Counted from the first letter of the stretch, positions 26,437 through 35,663 are shown. The stretch is DNA of 42,603 nt from Paracoccaceae bacterium (GCA_020441385.1 JAGRMG010000187.1:1-42603); one strand, 5' to 3'. Numbers and translations: made by a program. Notes: generated from the letters alone by a model not told the origin.

Positions 26437-27939
26437 ATGCTGAAGCGGACCCATCTGATTGCAGGCGACTGGGTCGGCGCCGAGACCACCTTCGCCAACG
26501 AACCGGTCAGCGGCCCCGCGGACCGCTTTGCCACGGGCAGCCCGGCGCTCGTGGCGCGCGCCTGCGAAGCGGCGGAAGAGGCGTTCGCAAGCTATGGCCA
26601 TTCGCCGCGGGCCGAGCGCGCCGCGTTCCTGCGCCGGATCGCCGACGAGATCGACGCACGCGGCGATGCCATCACCGCGACGGGCGTCAGGGAAACCGGC
26701 CTGCCCGGGGCGCGGCTTGACAGCGAGCGCAACCGCACCACGGGCCAGTTGAACCTGTTCGCCGCGCATGTAGAGGCGGGCGATTACCTGGATCGCCGCC
26801 GCGACCGGGCGCAGCCGGACCGCCAGCCGCCGCGCCCGGATCTGCGCCTGATGCAGCGGCCCGTCGGAGCGGTGGCGGTGTTCGGCGCGTCGAACTTTCC
26901 GCTTGCCTTTTCCACCGCCGGGGGCGACACGGCCAGCGCGCTGGCGGCGGGGTGTCCGGTGGTGGTCAAGGGGCATTCGGCGCATCCCGGCGTATCCGAC
27001 CTGGTGGCCCAGGCCATCGACGCCGCGCGCATCGCCTGCGGGCTGCATCCCGGCGTCTTCAGCCAGATTCAGGGCGGCGACCGGGCCGTGGGGCAGGCCC
27101 TGGTGCAGCATCCGCTGATCCGCGCTGTCGGCTTTACCGGCTCGCTCGCCGGCGGTCGGGCGCTGTTCGATCTGTGTGCCGCGCGGCCCGAGCCGATCCC
27201 GTTCTTCGGCGAGTTGGGCAGCGTCAACCCGATGTTCATCCTCGATGGCGCCCTGGCCGCGCGGGGCGCGGAAATCGCCCGGGGCTGGGCCGGTACGCTC
27301 AGCCTGGGGGCGGGGCAGTTCTGCACCAATCCGGGCATCGCCGTCCTGACCGAAGGGCCGGGGGCCGAGGCGTTCGCACAGGCCGCCCGCGCGGCGCTCG
27401 GGGAAATCCGCCCGCAGACCATGCTGACGGCGGGCATCGCCGCGGCCTACCGTTCGGGGTGCGACCGGATGGCGGCGGCGCCGGGGGTGCGTTCGCTTCT
27501 GACCGGCATGTGCGGACAGCGCGATGTCATGCCGTATCTCCATGCCACGACAGGCGCCGGCTGGCTGGCCGATGCCGCACTGGGCGAGGAAGTGTTCGGC
27601 CCGCTTGGGCTGATCGTCACGGTGCGCGACAGCGCCGAACGCATGGCGGTAGCGCGGTCGTTGCAGGGGCAACTGACCTGCACCCTGCACATGGACGATG
27701 CCGATGCCGCCAGCGCGCGCGCCCTGATGACGGTGCTGGAACGCAAGGCGGGCAGGGTGCTGGCCAACGGCTTTCCCACCGGCGTCGAGGTCTGCGACGC
27801 GATGGTGCATGGCGGACCCTACCCGGCATCGACCAATTTCGGCGCAACCTCGGTCGGCACCATGTCGATCCGGCGCTGGCTGCGTCCGGTCTGCTATCAG
27901 AACATGCCCGACAGCGTGCTGCCCGACGATCTGATCTGA
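26437..27939 (+). CDS. NAD(P)+ aldehyde dehydrogenase, alpha-ketoglutarate semialdehyde dehydrogenase type
   Basis: The 500-residue product matches the class III ketoglutarate semialdehyde (2,5-dioxovalerate) dehydrogenase family. It has the cofactor region GAVAVFGASNFPLAFSTAGG, catalytic Glu259 in FFGELGSVNP, and catalytic Cys296 in GQFCTNPG, with the late GEEVFGPLGLIV motif. Family members oxidise ketoglutarate semialdehyde to 2-oxoglutarate at the end of pentose, hexuronate or hydroxyproline catabolism. No other such pathway genes are in the window, so the physiological route is open. It stands alone, convergent with the MscS gene at 27973. Confidence 0.88.
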   Translation: MLKRTHLIAGDWVGAETTFANEPVSGPADRFATGSPALVARACEAAEEAFASYGHSPRAERAAFLRRIADEIDARGDAITATGVRETGLPGARLDSERNRTTGQLNLFAAHVEAGDYLDRRRDRAQPDRQPPRPDLRLMQRPVGAVAVFGASNFPLAFSTAGGDTASALAAGCPVVVKGHSAHPGVSDLVAQAIDAARIACGLHPGVFSQIQGGDRAVGQALVQHPLIRAVGFTGSLAGGRALFDLCAARPEPIPFFGELGSVNPMFILDGALAARGAEIARGWAGTLSLGAGQFCTNPGIAVLTEGPGAEAFAQAARAALGEIRPQTMLTAGIAAAYRSGCDRMAAAPGVRSLLTGMCGQRDVMPYLHATTGAGWLADAALGEEVFGPLGLIVTVRDSAERMAVARSLQGQLTCTLHMDDADAASARALMTVLERKAGRVLANGFPTGVEVCDAMVHGGPYPASTNFGATSVGTMSIRRWLRPVCYQNMPDSVLPDDLI

Positions 27940-27972
27940 GCCGCCGCCGCGCCGGCGGGGCAGGGGCCTTGC

Positions 27973-30228
27973 CTATTCCCGCTGGCTCTGCTGCTGCACC
28001 ACCCCGGCGGCCGCGCCCGAAACGGCGGCCTTCTGTTCCTCGCTCAGATGTTCGGCGTCCTCCAGCCCCGGAATCGCCACCCGCACCTCGCGGCGGGCGA
28101 ATTCGATGCCCGCGGCGGCGAACTCGGCCTTCACACGGTTGTAGATCTCCTTGCGGATGGTGAACTGGGTGCCCGGCTTGGCCATGAACTTGCCGCGGAT
28201 GATCATGCCGACATCGTCGAAGTCGAACACGCCCTGGCTCTTGAACGGTTGCAGGAAACCGTCCTTGTGGGCGGGATCCTCCATCATTTCGGCGCCGATC
28301 TTCTTGAAGATCTTCTTGACCTTGTTGGGGTCGGTGTCGAAGGGCACGGTGAACTTCAGCTTCATGATCACCCAGTCGCGGCTGTAATTGGTCAGCTTGG
28401 AGATCTCGCCATAGGGGATGGTGTGGACCGGGCCGCGATGGTGGCGCAGCTGCATCGAGCGGATCGAGATCTTCTCGACCGTACCGGTGGTGCCGCCGAC
28501 ATCGACATATTCGCCCACGCGGAAGGCATCGTCGATCAGGAAGAACACGCCGGAAACGATATCGGTCACGAGTTTCTGCGCCCCGAACCCGATGGCCAGG
28601 CCGATCACCCCGGCCCCGGCCATCAGCGGCGTGATGTTGATGCCGAGGCTGCCGATCGCCAGCAGACCGAACACCACGGCAATGGCGATCTGCGCCGAGA
28701 TCAGGATCAGCGGCAGCACCGTCGCCAGCCGCGACCCGCCCCCCGATCCGCCGCCCTCGCCGGCGATCTCGTCTTCTGTCACCGCCTTGCTGGTCATCTC
28801 GCGCGCCAGCTTGCGGTTGATCCAGAGCGACACGCCCTCGTAGACGACATAGCCCAGGGCCGAGATGATGATGAACTGGATCAGCGCGGCCCCGACCGCT
28901 TCGTCTCCGGAGATGTGGCGCAGGTCGATATTCCAGGCCCCGGCGATCATCAGCACCACGAAGGCGCCGGCGATCACCCGGCCGATGCGGATATAGCCGC
29001 GCTTGGTTTCCTTGTAGGCGCGCGTGGCCACCGGCCCCTCGCCGATCATCGGCGGCACCAGGTGGCGCACCAGGCCGCGGATCAGCGTGTCGATGGCCGG
29101 CGCCATCAGCAGCCAGAACATGGTGACGTAGTGTGGGCCGCTGCGCAGCAGCGCCAGCGTCGCCGGATCGCCGCTTGCCACGATGATTTCCACCACCAGC
29201 CACATCGCGGCCGACACCGCGATGGCGAAGGCGGGGTAGTAGTAGGCCACCACCTCGTCGAACCGGGTGCGGTCGGGATCGGTGCCGCGCATCATGTCGC
29301 GCAGACCCTCGCGGGCGGTCCAGGCGATGACGGCGATATAGAGATGAATGGCGGTATTGAGCCAGAACCCCAGCCGGGTTTCGCCCATCGGCACGCCGTT
29401 GCGGGCGTTGAAGCCGACGATGAACATGGTAAAGCCGATCAGCGCGATCAGTCCGATCAGGTTGCGGTGAAGGTATTTCGCCCAGCGGTCATCGACATTG
29501 ACCAGCCGCAGATCGCTGCGATGCGGGCAGAGGATGAAGCGCGACACCGCCGCGCCCACCCGCGGCAGGAGGATCAGGTAGAACACGAAGGGCGCGGCAA
29601 AGCTCAGCTGTTCGGGGCCGAGCAGCGCGCGGCCGACGATGCGGATCACGACGTAGAAGACCAGCAGCCCCAGCAGCTCGCGGCAGAACCGACGGAACAG
29701 GAAGCCGACGGCGTCGCGCAGGGTCTCGGATTCTTGCCCGGTCTCGCGGCCCAGCCGCTTGCGGGTGAAGAACACCGCAGCCTTTTCGGCGCCGTATCCC
29801 ACCGCCAGCGCCAGCAGCACGATGGCCAGCATCCGCAGGATGCCGCCGCCGCCATAGCGCTCGCCGAAGGTGCGGAACGCCCTGATCTGGGTGCTGTAGA
29901 GCCGCGGCAGGCTGGCCACCGCATGGGCCCAGGAGGCGCCCATCGCGCGCGCCGTGATGGTTGCGCGCTCGGCCAGCGTGGGCTGCGGGGCGATTTCGGT
30001 CTCGGCGCTCGCCACCGCGTCCAGCCGCTCGATCAGCAGCGCCCGCACCTGGTCGTCCGACAACCGCGCGATGAGTTCATGCGCGGCCTCGCGGGTCAGC
30101 GGGTCGGGCAATTCGACCGCCGCCGGTTCGGCCCCGTCGGGTTGCGCCCGGGTCTGGGTCTGCCCCGGCAAGGCCGAGGCGATGACGACCGCAAAGGCGA
30201 GCATGAAGCGGCGAGGAAGATGCGTCAT
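27973..30228 (-). CDS. Large MscS-type mechanosensitive channel (second paralogue)
   Basis: The 751-residue protein has an N-terminal signal peptide (FMLAFAVVIASALPGQ), a short polar periplasmic part, about ten membrane helices, and a C-terminal MscS core: MAGAGVIGLAIGFGAQKLV pore helix, FLIDDAFRVGEYVDV, and KFMAKPGTQFTIRKEIYNRV in the cytoplasmic domain. It should open under osmotic downshock. It differs clearly from the MscS protein at 15632 (no DUF3772 region), so it is a paralogue rather than a recent duplicate. It is transcribed alone, convergent with the dehydrogenase. Confidence 0.9.
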   Translation of the reverse strand: MTHLPRRFMLAFAVVIASALPGQTQTRAQPDGAEPAAVELPDPLTREAAHELIARLSDDQVRALLIERLDAVASAETEIAPQPTLAERATITARAMGASWAHAVASLPRLYSTQIRAFRTFGERYGGGGILRMLAIVLLALAVGYGAEKAAVFFTRKRLGRETGQESETLRDAVGFLFRRFCRELLGLLVFYVVIRIVGRALLGPEQLSFAAPFVFYLILLPRVGAAVSRFILCPHRSDLRLVNVDDRWAKYLHRNLIGLIALIGFTMFIVGFNARNGVPMGETRLGFWLNTAIHLYIAVIAWTAREGLRDMMRGTDPDRTRFDEVVAYYYPAFAIAVSAAMWLVVEIIVASGDPATLALLRSGPHYVTMFWLLMAPAIDTLIRGLVRHLVPPMIGEGPVATRAYKETKRGYIRIGRVIAGAFVVLMIAGAWNIDLRHISGDEAVGAALIQFIIISALGYVVYEGVSLWINRKLAREMTSKAVTEDEIAGEGGGSGGGSRLATVLPLILISAQIAIAVVFGLLAIGSLGINITPLMAGAGVIGLAIGFGAQKLVTDIVSGVFFLIDDAFRVGEYVDVGGTTGTVEKISIRSMQLRHHRGPVHTIPYGEISKLTNYSRDWVIMKLKFTVPFDTDPNKVKKIFKKIGAEMMEDPAHKDGFLQPFKSQGVFDFDDVGMIIRGKFMAKPGTQFTIRKEIYNRVKAEFAAAGIEFARREVRVAIPGLEDAEHLSEEQKAAVSGAAAGVVQQQSQRE

Positions 30229-30345
30229 CCCAATGTCCCTGTTGTTCGGATTTGTGGCATTTTTGCAGGCAGCTTAGCGTTGCGGGGCACGGCTGCAAAG
30301 AGGAGATGCCGCACGATGACGGCCCTCACGCCTGGATCTCGAACA

Positions 30346-30373
30346 AAAAAAGGCCGAGCACTAAGCCCGGCCA
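30346..30373 (-). terminator. Rho-independent terminator, minus strand
   Basis: On the minus strand GGCCGGGC (30373-30366), loop TTAGT, GCTCGGCC (30360-30353) and seven T residues. It can end either the LysR message or a separate small RNA, and lies 118 bp upstream of the next minus-strand gene, the MscS gene that starts at 30228. Confidence 0.82.
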
Positions 30374-30450
30374 TAGTCCAACAGGGAGGTATGAAGACGA
30401 CTAAAAATCACCGCCGCCTTCACGAGGGGATTTAGGTCGCCCATCCGGTC
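30346..30450 (-). ncRNA. Putative small RNA A: anti-Shine-Dalgarno motif plus terminator
   Basis: Reading the minus strand, the motif CCTCCCTGTTGGACT (30390-30376) is followed at once by an eight-pair stem GGCCGGGC/GCTCGGCC (30373-30353, loop TTAGT) and seven T residues (30352-30346). The helix is better on this strand (a G-U pair where the plus strand has A-C). The 15-base motif recurs with one change in element B at 41384-41370, also just before a terminator. The 5' end is a guess; an upstream CCCCTC repeats the anti-ribosome-site theme. It could also be the 3' end of the LysR transcript that stops at 30509. I do not know a named family for it. Confidence 0.5.
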
Positions 30451-30508
30451 CGATCAAGTGATATCAAACCGCAACCAAAGCAATGCCGCCATGCGCCTGC
30501 TGCATGGC

Positions 30509-31414
30509 TCACAGCTTTCCCAACTGTTTCAGTTGTTTGCGGTGCGATGCGATCTCGTCCTGAATGAAATCGCGGAACGCCGAAATGCGCTTTGACTGGC
30601 GCAATTCCTCGGGATAGGCCAGAAACACCGGCACATCGACCGAGTCTATGTCGGTCAGGACCGGGACAAGGTCGGGAAATTCCTCGTTCAGGTAGTCCGG
30701 CAGGACGCCGATCCCGAGATCGTTGAGAACCCCCTGCAACACACCGAAGTAGTTGTTCACGGTCAGCAGCGATTGCGGATTGTACGCCATCAGTTGCTGA
30801 ACCAGCAGCGCCCCGGCATTGACCTGCGGGGAATTGGGGCTTTGACAGACCAGCCGGTGATCGGCGATGCCGGGAAGGTCCGTCGGCGTCCCGTGGCGTT
30901 CGAGATAGCTGCGCGTGGCGAAGAGTTGCATCCTTATCGTCATCAGACGCTTGCGGATCAGGTCGGCCTGGCTGGGTTCCTTCATGCGGATGGCGACGTC
31001 GGCCTCGCGCATGGGCAGGTCGAGAACCCGTTCTTCCAGCATCAGGTCGATCTTGAGATCGGGATACTTGTCGTAAAGCGCCGACAGCCGCGGCGCCAGC
31101 CACAGCGTTCCGAAGGCCATGGTCGTGGTCACGCGCAATTCGCCGAACACTTCCTCTTCGCTGTCCCTGATGCGGGCCGCGGCGGTTTCCAGCCGCCGCG
31201 ACATGGCGCGGGTCGCGTCGAACAGGAACTCGCCCTGCTCGGTCAGGATCAGGCCGCGCGCATGGCGGTGGAACAGCGTGGTGTTCAGACCTTCCTCGAG
31301 CGCGCGGATCTGGCGGCTGACCGCCGATTGCGACAGGTTCAGACGGTCCCCGGCATGGGTGAGGCTGCCGGCGTCGGCCACCGCGTGAAAGATCCTGAGC
31401 TTGTCCCAATCCAT
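30509..31414 (-). CDS. LysR-family transcriptional regulator
   Basis: The 301-residue product has the LysR winged helix at residues 1-~60 (FHAVADAGSLTHAGDRLNLS, then QSAVSRQIRALEE) and an effector domain with FGELRVTTTMAFGTLWLAPR. It is transcribed away from the indolepyruvate oxidoreductase gene across a 170-bp shared gap, the usual layout for a LysR protein and its target. Effector and targets are unknown. A GGTCA-N7-TGACC inverted repeat in the shared gap may be its operator, although classic LysR boxes are T-N11-A. Confidence 0.92.
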   Translation of the reverse strand: MDWDKLRIFHAVADAGSLTHAGDRLNLSQSAVSRQIRALEEGLNTTLFHRHARGLILTEQGEFLFDATRAMSRRLETAAARIRDSEEEVFGELRVTTTMAFGTLWLAPRLSALYDKYPDLKIDLMLEERVLDLPMREADVAIRMKEPSQADLIRKRLMTIRMQLFATRSYLERHGTPTDLPGIADHRLVCQSPNSPQVNAGALLVQQLMAYNPQSLLTVNNYFGVLQGVLNDLGIGVLPDYLNEEFPDLVPVLTDIDSVDVPVFLAYPEELRQSKRISAFRDFIQDEIASHRKQLKQLGKL

Positions 31415-31517
31415 GTCCGCAACTTTCTGTCTGCCCGGCCCGCCCTATATGAAACGTGGCCGGGTTACGAGTTCAAACAGCCATATCACGAGGGAAACCG
31501 GAAAATACCGCTATGCA

Positions 31518-31534
31518 GGTCAGCTTTCGTGACC
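31518..31534. promoter_or_regulatory. Inverted repeat in the LysR/oxidoreductase divergent gap
   Basis: GGTCA-GCTTTCG-TGACC lies 50 bp ahead of the oxidoreductase start and 104 bp ahead of the LysR start, inside the divergent promoter region. It is a candidate operator for the LysR protein or another regulator; the protein is not known. Confidence 0.35.
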
Positions 31535-31584
31535 TATATCTGTTACAGAATGTCGCACATGCGCAAGACGTTGGGAGGCGCCGA

Positions 31585-34500
31585 ATGAGTACCCCGAAAA
31601 TCTCGCTGGACGACAGGTTCGACCTGGAAAAAAGTCCGGTTCTGCTGAACGGCACCCAGGCGCTGGTGCGGCTGATGCTGATGCAGAAGGCGCGCGACCG
31701 TGCCGCCGGGCACAACACGGCGGGTCTGGTGACGGGCTATCGCGGATCGCCCCTCGGCGCCGTCGACTTGCAGATGGCGCGCGCCGCGCGGCACCTGGCG
31801 GCAAGCGACATCACGTTCCAGCCGGGGCTGAACGAGGATCTGGCCGCAACCGCGCTTTGGGGCAGCCAGCAGGCGGAACTGCGCGGCGAAGGCAGGTATG
31901 ACGGCGTTTTCGGCCTCTGGTACGGAAAGGGGCCGGGGGTGGACCGGTCGGGCGATGCGATCCGGCATGCCAACAATGCGGGCACCTCGGCGCTGGGCGG
32001 GGTGCTCATGGCGATGGGCGATGACCATACCGGTGAAAGCTCGACCGTGCTGCACCAGTCGGAATGGGCGCTGATGGATGCCTATCTGCCGATCCTCAGC
32101 CCGGCGGGCGTGCAGGAGATCCTCGATTACGGCATCTACGGCTTTGCCCTGTCGCGCTTTTCCGGCCTCTGGGTCGGACTGAAGACGATGAAGGACACGA
32201 TCGAGGTGACATCGGTCGTCGACGGCAGCCCCGACCGGATGCGCCTGGTCGCGCCCGAATTCGACATGCCGCCGGGCGGGCTGAACATTCGCCTGCTCGA
32301 CGACCGCGTCGCGCAGGAGGCGCGCATCATAGATCACAAGCGGTTCGCCGCCGAGGCCTTCAGCCATGCCAACCGCATCGACCGGCGCATGTGGGGCAAA
32401 CCCGGTGCCAAGATCGGCCTGGTGGCGGCGGGCAAGAACTGGCTCGATCTGCAACATGCGCTGTCGCTGCTGCACATGGACGCCGCCGAGGCCGAGCGGC
32501 TGGGCATCACCACCTACAAGATCGGCCAGACCTTTCCGCTGGACATGAAGGGCTTTCACGACTGGGCCGAAGGGCTGGATCTGATCGTCGTGATCGAGGA
32601 AAAGCGCAAGCTGATCGAGGTGCAGATCAAGGAGGCGCTGTTTGACGACCGCCGCGGCCGGCGCGTCTATGGCTGGTACAAGCGGGGCGCGGGGGGGCTG
32701 CATGACGAGGAGCTGTTCCCGACCCGCTGGGCGCTGGATCCGGTCATGATCGCCGAGAAGCTGGGCGGCATCCTGATCGAGGAGGGGCGGGACGCCGACG
32801 GCATCCGCGCCGGCCTGGCGGCGCTTGACGATGCGCGCCGCGCCGACAACGCCGAGGAGATCGCCAGCCGCCTGCCGTATTTCTGCTCGGGCTGTCCGCA
32901 CAACACGGGCACCAAGGTGCCCGAAGGCAGCCGCGCCTATGCCGGGATCGGCTGTCACTTCATGGCGCAATGGATGGATCGCAACACGCTGGGATTCACC
33001 CATATGGGCGCCGAGGGGGCCAACTGGATCGGCGAGGCGCCGTTTTCGACCCGCAAGCATGTGTTCCAGAACCTGGGCGACGGCACCTACAACCACTCGG
33101 GCGTGCAGGCGATCCGCGCCGCGCTGGCGGCGGGCACGAACATCACCTACAAGATCCTCTACAACGATGCCGTCGCCATGACCGGCGGGCAGACCAACGA
33201 GGGCGGGCTGAGCCCGGCCCGCATCGCCGCCGAACTCAAGGCGATGGGCGTGAAACACCTGGCCGTCGTGCATGACGAGAAGGAAGATCTGGATCGCAGG
33301 GACTATCCGGGCGGCATCGAGTTCCACACCCGCGACAGGCTGATGAACGTGCAGAAGGAATTTGCCGGCCACGAGGGCGTGTCCGCCATCGTCTACGTGC
33401 AGACCTGCGCCGCCGAGAAACGCCGCCGCCGCAAGCGCGGCGCGTTCCCCGACCCCGACAAGCGGGTGTTCATCAATACCGATGTCTGCGAGGGCTGCGG
33501 CGACTGCGGCGTGCAGTCGAACTGCGTCTCGGTGGTGCCGAAGGAAACCGAACTGGGGCGCAAGCGCGCCATCGACCAGTCGTCCTGCAACAAGGATTAT
33601 TCCTGCGTCAAGGGGTTCTGCCCGTCCTTCGTGACATTGCGGGGCGCCAGCCTGCGCAAGGAGGCCACGACCGACCTGGACCTGCCGCACCTGCCCCGGC
33701 CCGACCTGCCGCAAATCGAGGGAACGCATAATATCGTCATCACCGGCGTCGGCGGCACCGGGGTCGTGACCATCGGCGCGCTGCTGGCGCAGGCCGCCCA
33801 GATCGACGGCAAGGGCGCGGGCATGATGGAAATGGCAGGACTGGCGCAGAAGGGCGGGGCGGTTCACATTCACTGCCGCCTGGCCAACCGCCCCGAGGAC
33901 ATCAGTGCCATCCGCGTCGCCACCGGCGAGGCGCATGCGCTGATCGGCGGCGATCTGGTGGTCAGCGCCGGCGCCAGGACGCTGGGTCTGACCCGCACCG
34001 GCAAGACCGGCGCGGTGGTCAACAGCCACGAGATCATCACCGGCGATTTCACCCGCAACACCGAATTCGCGATCCCGACCGACCGGCTGGCGCTGGCACT
34101 CGAGGCGCGGCTGAAAGAGGGGCTGAGCCTGTTCGACGCCTCGGATCTGGCCCGCGCGACGCTGGGCGATTCGATCTATTCCAACATGATGGTGTTCGGC
34201 GGGGCCTGGCAGCGCGGGCTGATCCCGCTCAGCCACGACTCGATCGTGCAGGCCATCGAGCTGAACGGCGCCACGGTCGAACGCAACCTTCGCGCCTTCG
34301 AGATCGGCCGCTGGGCGGTGCTGCACCCCGAGGACGCCGCGGCGATCCTCAGGCCAAGGGGCGTGGCGCGGTTGCCGCAATCGCGCGAGGACCGGATCGC
34401 GTATCGCGCCGATCATCTGGCCGCCTATCAGGGCAAACGTCTGGCCAAACGCTATCGCAAGCTGGTGGACGCCGTAAAAGACCCCGACCTGCAAGAGGCG

Positions 34501-35007
34501 GTGGCCAAGGGGTATCACAAGGTGCTGGCCTACAAGGACGAATACGAGGTCGCGCGCCTGCTGCTGGACAGCCGGGACAAGGCCGCGGCCGAGTTCGACG
34601 GCGAGTTCCGCATGACGTTCCATCTGGCGCCGCCGATCCTGGGCGGCAAGGGGCCGGACGGGCGGCCCAGAAAGCGCGAGTTCGGGGAATGGATGCTTCG
34701 CCCGATGCGTCTGCTGGCGCGCATGAAGGCGCTGCGCGGCACACCGTTCGACCCGTTCGGCTATTTCCCGGAACGGCGCATGGAACGCGCGCTGATCCGC
34801 CAGTACGAGACCGACATGAAAGAGATGCTGCCCAAGGTCGCACCGGAAAACCGCGACATCGCGCTGGCCCTGGCGGCACTGCCGCTCGACATTCGCGGAT
34901 TTGGCCCGGTCAAGCGGGCAAATGCGGAGAAAGCGGCAAAACGGCGCGAGCAACTGCTGGAGTCGTTTCGCCGGGGCGGGCCCGAGATGCGCAAGGCGGC
35001 CGAGTAG
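31585..35007 (+). CDS. Indolepyruvate ferredoxin oxidoreductase, fused single-chain form
   Basis: ATG 31585 follows GGGAGG and gives 1140 residues; an upstream in-frame start would add 43 unrelated residues. One chain holds the alpha-type part (GLVTGYRGSPLGAVDLQMA, then FQPGLNEDLAATALWG), a thiamine diphosphate domain (GDGTYNHSG ... NDAVAMTGGQ), an iron-sulfur region (CEGCGDCGVQSNC and CNKDYSCVKGFCPSF), and a gamma-type domain (ITGVGGTGVVTIGALL). This is the fused IorAB-like form seen in proteobacteria. It oxidatively decarboxylates aryl or other 2-oxo acids to acyl-CoA, passing electrons to ferredoxin. Exact substrate is not set by sequence. The LysR gene is divergent. Confidence 0.92.
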   Translation: MSTPKISLDDRFDLEKSPVLLNGTQALVRLMLMQKARDRAAGHNTAGLVTGYRGSPLGAVDLQMARAARHLAASDITFQPGLNEDLAATALWGSQQAELRGEGRYDGVFGLWYGKGPGVDRSGDAIRHANNAGTSALGGVLMAMGDDHTGESSTVLHQSEWALMDAYLPILSPAGVQEILDYGIYGFALSRFSGLWVGLKTMKDTIEVTSVVDGSPDRMRLVAPEFDMPPGGLNIRLLDDRVAQEARIIDHKRFAAEAFSHANRIDRRMWGKPGAKIGLVAAGKNWLDLQHALSLLHMDAAEAERLGITTYKIGQTFPLDMKGFHDWAEGLDLIVVIEEKRKLIEVQIKEALFDDRRGRRVYGWYKRGAGGLHDEELFPTRWALDPVMIAEKLGGILIEEGRDADGIRAGLAALDDARRADNAEEIASRLPYFCSGCPHNTGTKVPEGSRAYAGIGCHFMAQWMDRNTLGFTHMGAEGANWIGEAPFSTRKHVFQNLGDGTYNHSGVQAIRAALAAGTNITYKILYNDAVAMTGGQTNEGGLSPARIAAELKAMGVKHLAVVHDEKEDLDRRDYPGGIEFHTRDRLMNVQKEFAGHEGVSAIVYVQTCAAEKRRRRKRGAFPDPDKRVFINTDVCEGCGDCGVQSNCVSVVPKETELGRKRAIDQSSCNKDYSCVKGFCPSFVTLRGASLRKEATTDLDLPHLPRPDLPQIEGTHNIVITGVGGTGVVTIGALLAQAAQIDGKGAGMMEMAGLAQKGGAVHIHCRLANRPEDISAIRVATGEAHALIGGDLVVSAGARTLGLTRTGKTGAVVNSHEIITGDFTRNTEFAIPTDRLALALEARLKEGLSLFDASDLARATLGDSIYSNMMVFGGAWQRGLIPLSHDSIVQAIELNGATVERNLRAFEIGRWAVLHPEDAAAILRPRGVARLPQSREDRIAYRADHLAAYQGKRLAKRYRKLVDAVKDPDLQEAVAKGYHKVLAYKDEYEVARLLLDSRDKAAAEFDGEFRMTFHLAPPILGGKGPDGRPRKREFGEWMLRPMRLLARMKALRGTPFDPFGYFPERRMERALIRQYETDMKEMLPKVAPENRDIALALAALPLDIRGFGPVKRANAEKAAKRREQLLESFRRGGPEMRKAAE

Positions 35008-35018
35008 GGAAGATGCGG

Positions 35019-35041
35019 GCCGGGCGTATCGTGCGCCCGGC
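35019..35041. terminator. Hairpin between convergent genes
   Basis: GCCGGGCG (35019-35026) pairs with CGCCCGGC (35034-35041) around a seven-base loop, in the 51-bp gap between the oxidoreductase and the convergent DUF882 gene. There is no T-tract on either strand, so it may be only a stabilising 3' hairpin. Confidence 0.4.
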
Positions 35042-35058
35042 GATTGCCGCCGGGGCCG

Positions 35059-35628
35059 TCAGCCGCCCCAGCTGCGTACCGCGCCGCAATCCATGTGCAC
35101 GAAGTTCGAGCGCGAATAGCGCCCGACGCCGCCGGCCCGGCAGGCCATCGCGGCCTTGGCCATCTGGTTGACCGAACGCGACCCCAGCCGCAGATCGGCG
35201 GCCTGGCCCTTGATGTGCAGCGAATTCTTGGCGACCCCGCGCGAGCGCGACCGCAGCATCGCGTTGGTCTGGGGGCTGCGATAGCCCGACAGAAGCATGT
35301 AGGGTTCGTTGACATCGAGAAGATTGTGCGCCGCCGCCATGATGTCGATGGTGCGCAGGTCGATGGACTTGATCTGGTCGGTGCGCCAGTCGCGCATGAA
35401 GTGATGCACTTCCTTGACCGCATCCTTGATATAGTCGCCGTCGATCCAGTAGATCATGTCGAGGCGTTCGCCGGTGCGCCCCGAGTACATACGGATGCGG
35501 CGAATGTCGCCCCCGCCCCTGAGAAATCCCGCCGCGCTGGAATATGTCGGTGCCGCCACGACTGCGGTTGCCGCGAATGCGCCGAGCAGAGCCCGGCGGG
35601 TCATGCCCAAGTTACTGATTTCTGCCAT
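35059..35628 (-). CDS. DUF882/peptidase M15A murein endopeptidase, MepK (YcbK)-like
   Basis: The start ending at 35628 gives 189 residues with a twin-arginine-like signal (MTRRALLGAFAATAVVAAPT). The M15A zinc site is visible as SLHIKGQAADLR and FVHMDCG. In E. coli the relative MepK (YcbK) cleaves peptidoglycan cross-links, including 3-3 links, and its gene lies next to ldtD (ycbB). Here the gene is divergent from an LdtD-like transpeptidase across a 426-bp gap, which supports the same role. The exported location is predicted; activity is inferred from the family. Confidence 0.85.
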   Translation of the reverse strand: MAEISNLGMTRRALLGAFAATAVVAAPTYSSAAGFLRGGGDIRRIRMYSGRTGERLDMIYWIDGDYIKDAVKEVHHFMRDWRTDQIKSIDLRTIDIMAAAHNLLDVNEPYMLLSGYRSPQTNAMLRSRSRGVAKNSLHIKGQAADLRLGSRSVNQMAKAAMACRAGGVGRYSRSNFVHMDCGAVRSWGG

Positions 35629-35663
35629 GTTTCTCGCGCTGTCCCGTACGCTGTTGCCTGCCC

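Noticed and set aside
23788-27810. A 1340-codon minus-strand open frame over the YihY, cytochrome and dehydrogenase genes
   Set aside because: It spans several clear plus-strand genes and an intergenic terminator and has no recognisable domain; it is a codon-bias shadow.
28048-30435. A 795-codon plus-strand frame antisense to the second MscS gene
   Set aside because: His/Asp/Gln-rich shadow of the real minus-strand channel gene.
30392-30436. 14-codon ORF (MKTTKNHRRLHEGI) just after GGGAGG on the plus strand
   Set aside because: Spacing from GGGAGG to ATG is a single base, too close for initiation. The equivalent site in element B has no start codon, and terminator polarity favours the minus strand.
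31543-34953. A 1136-codon frame antisense to the indolepyruvate oxidoreductase
   Set aside because: No domain, biased composition, and fully inside a gene with strong family motifs.
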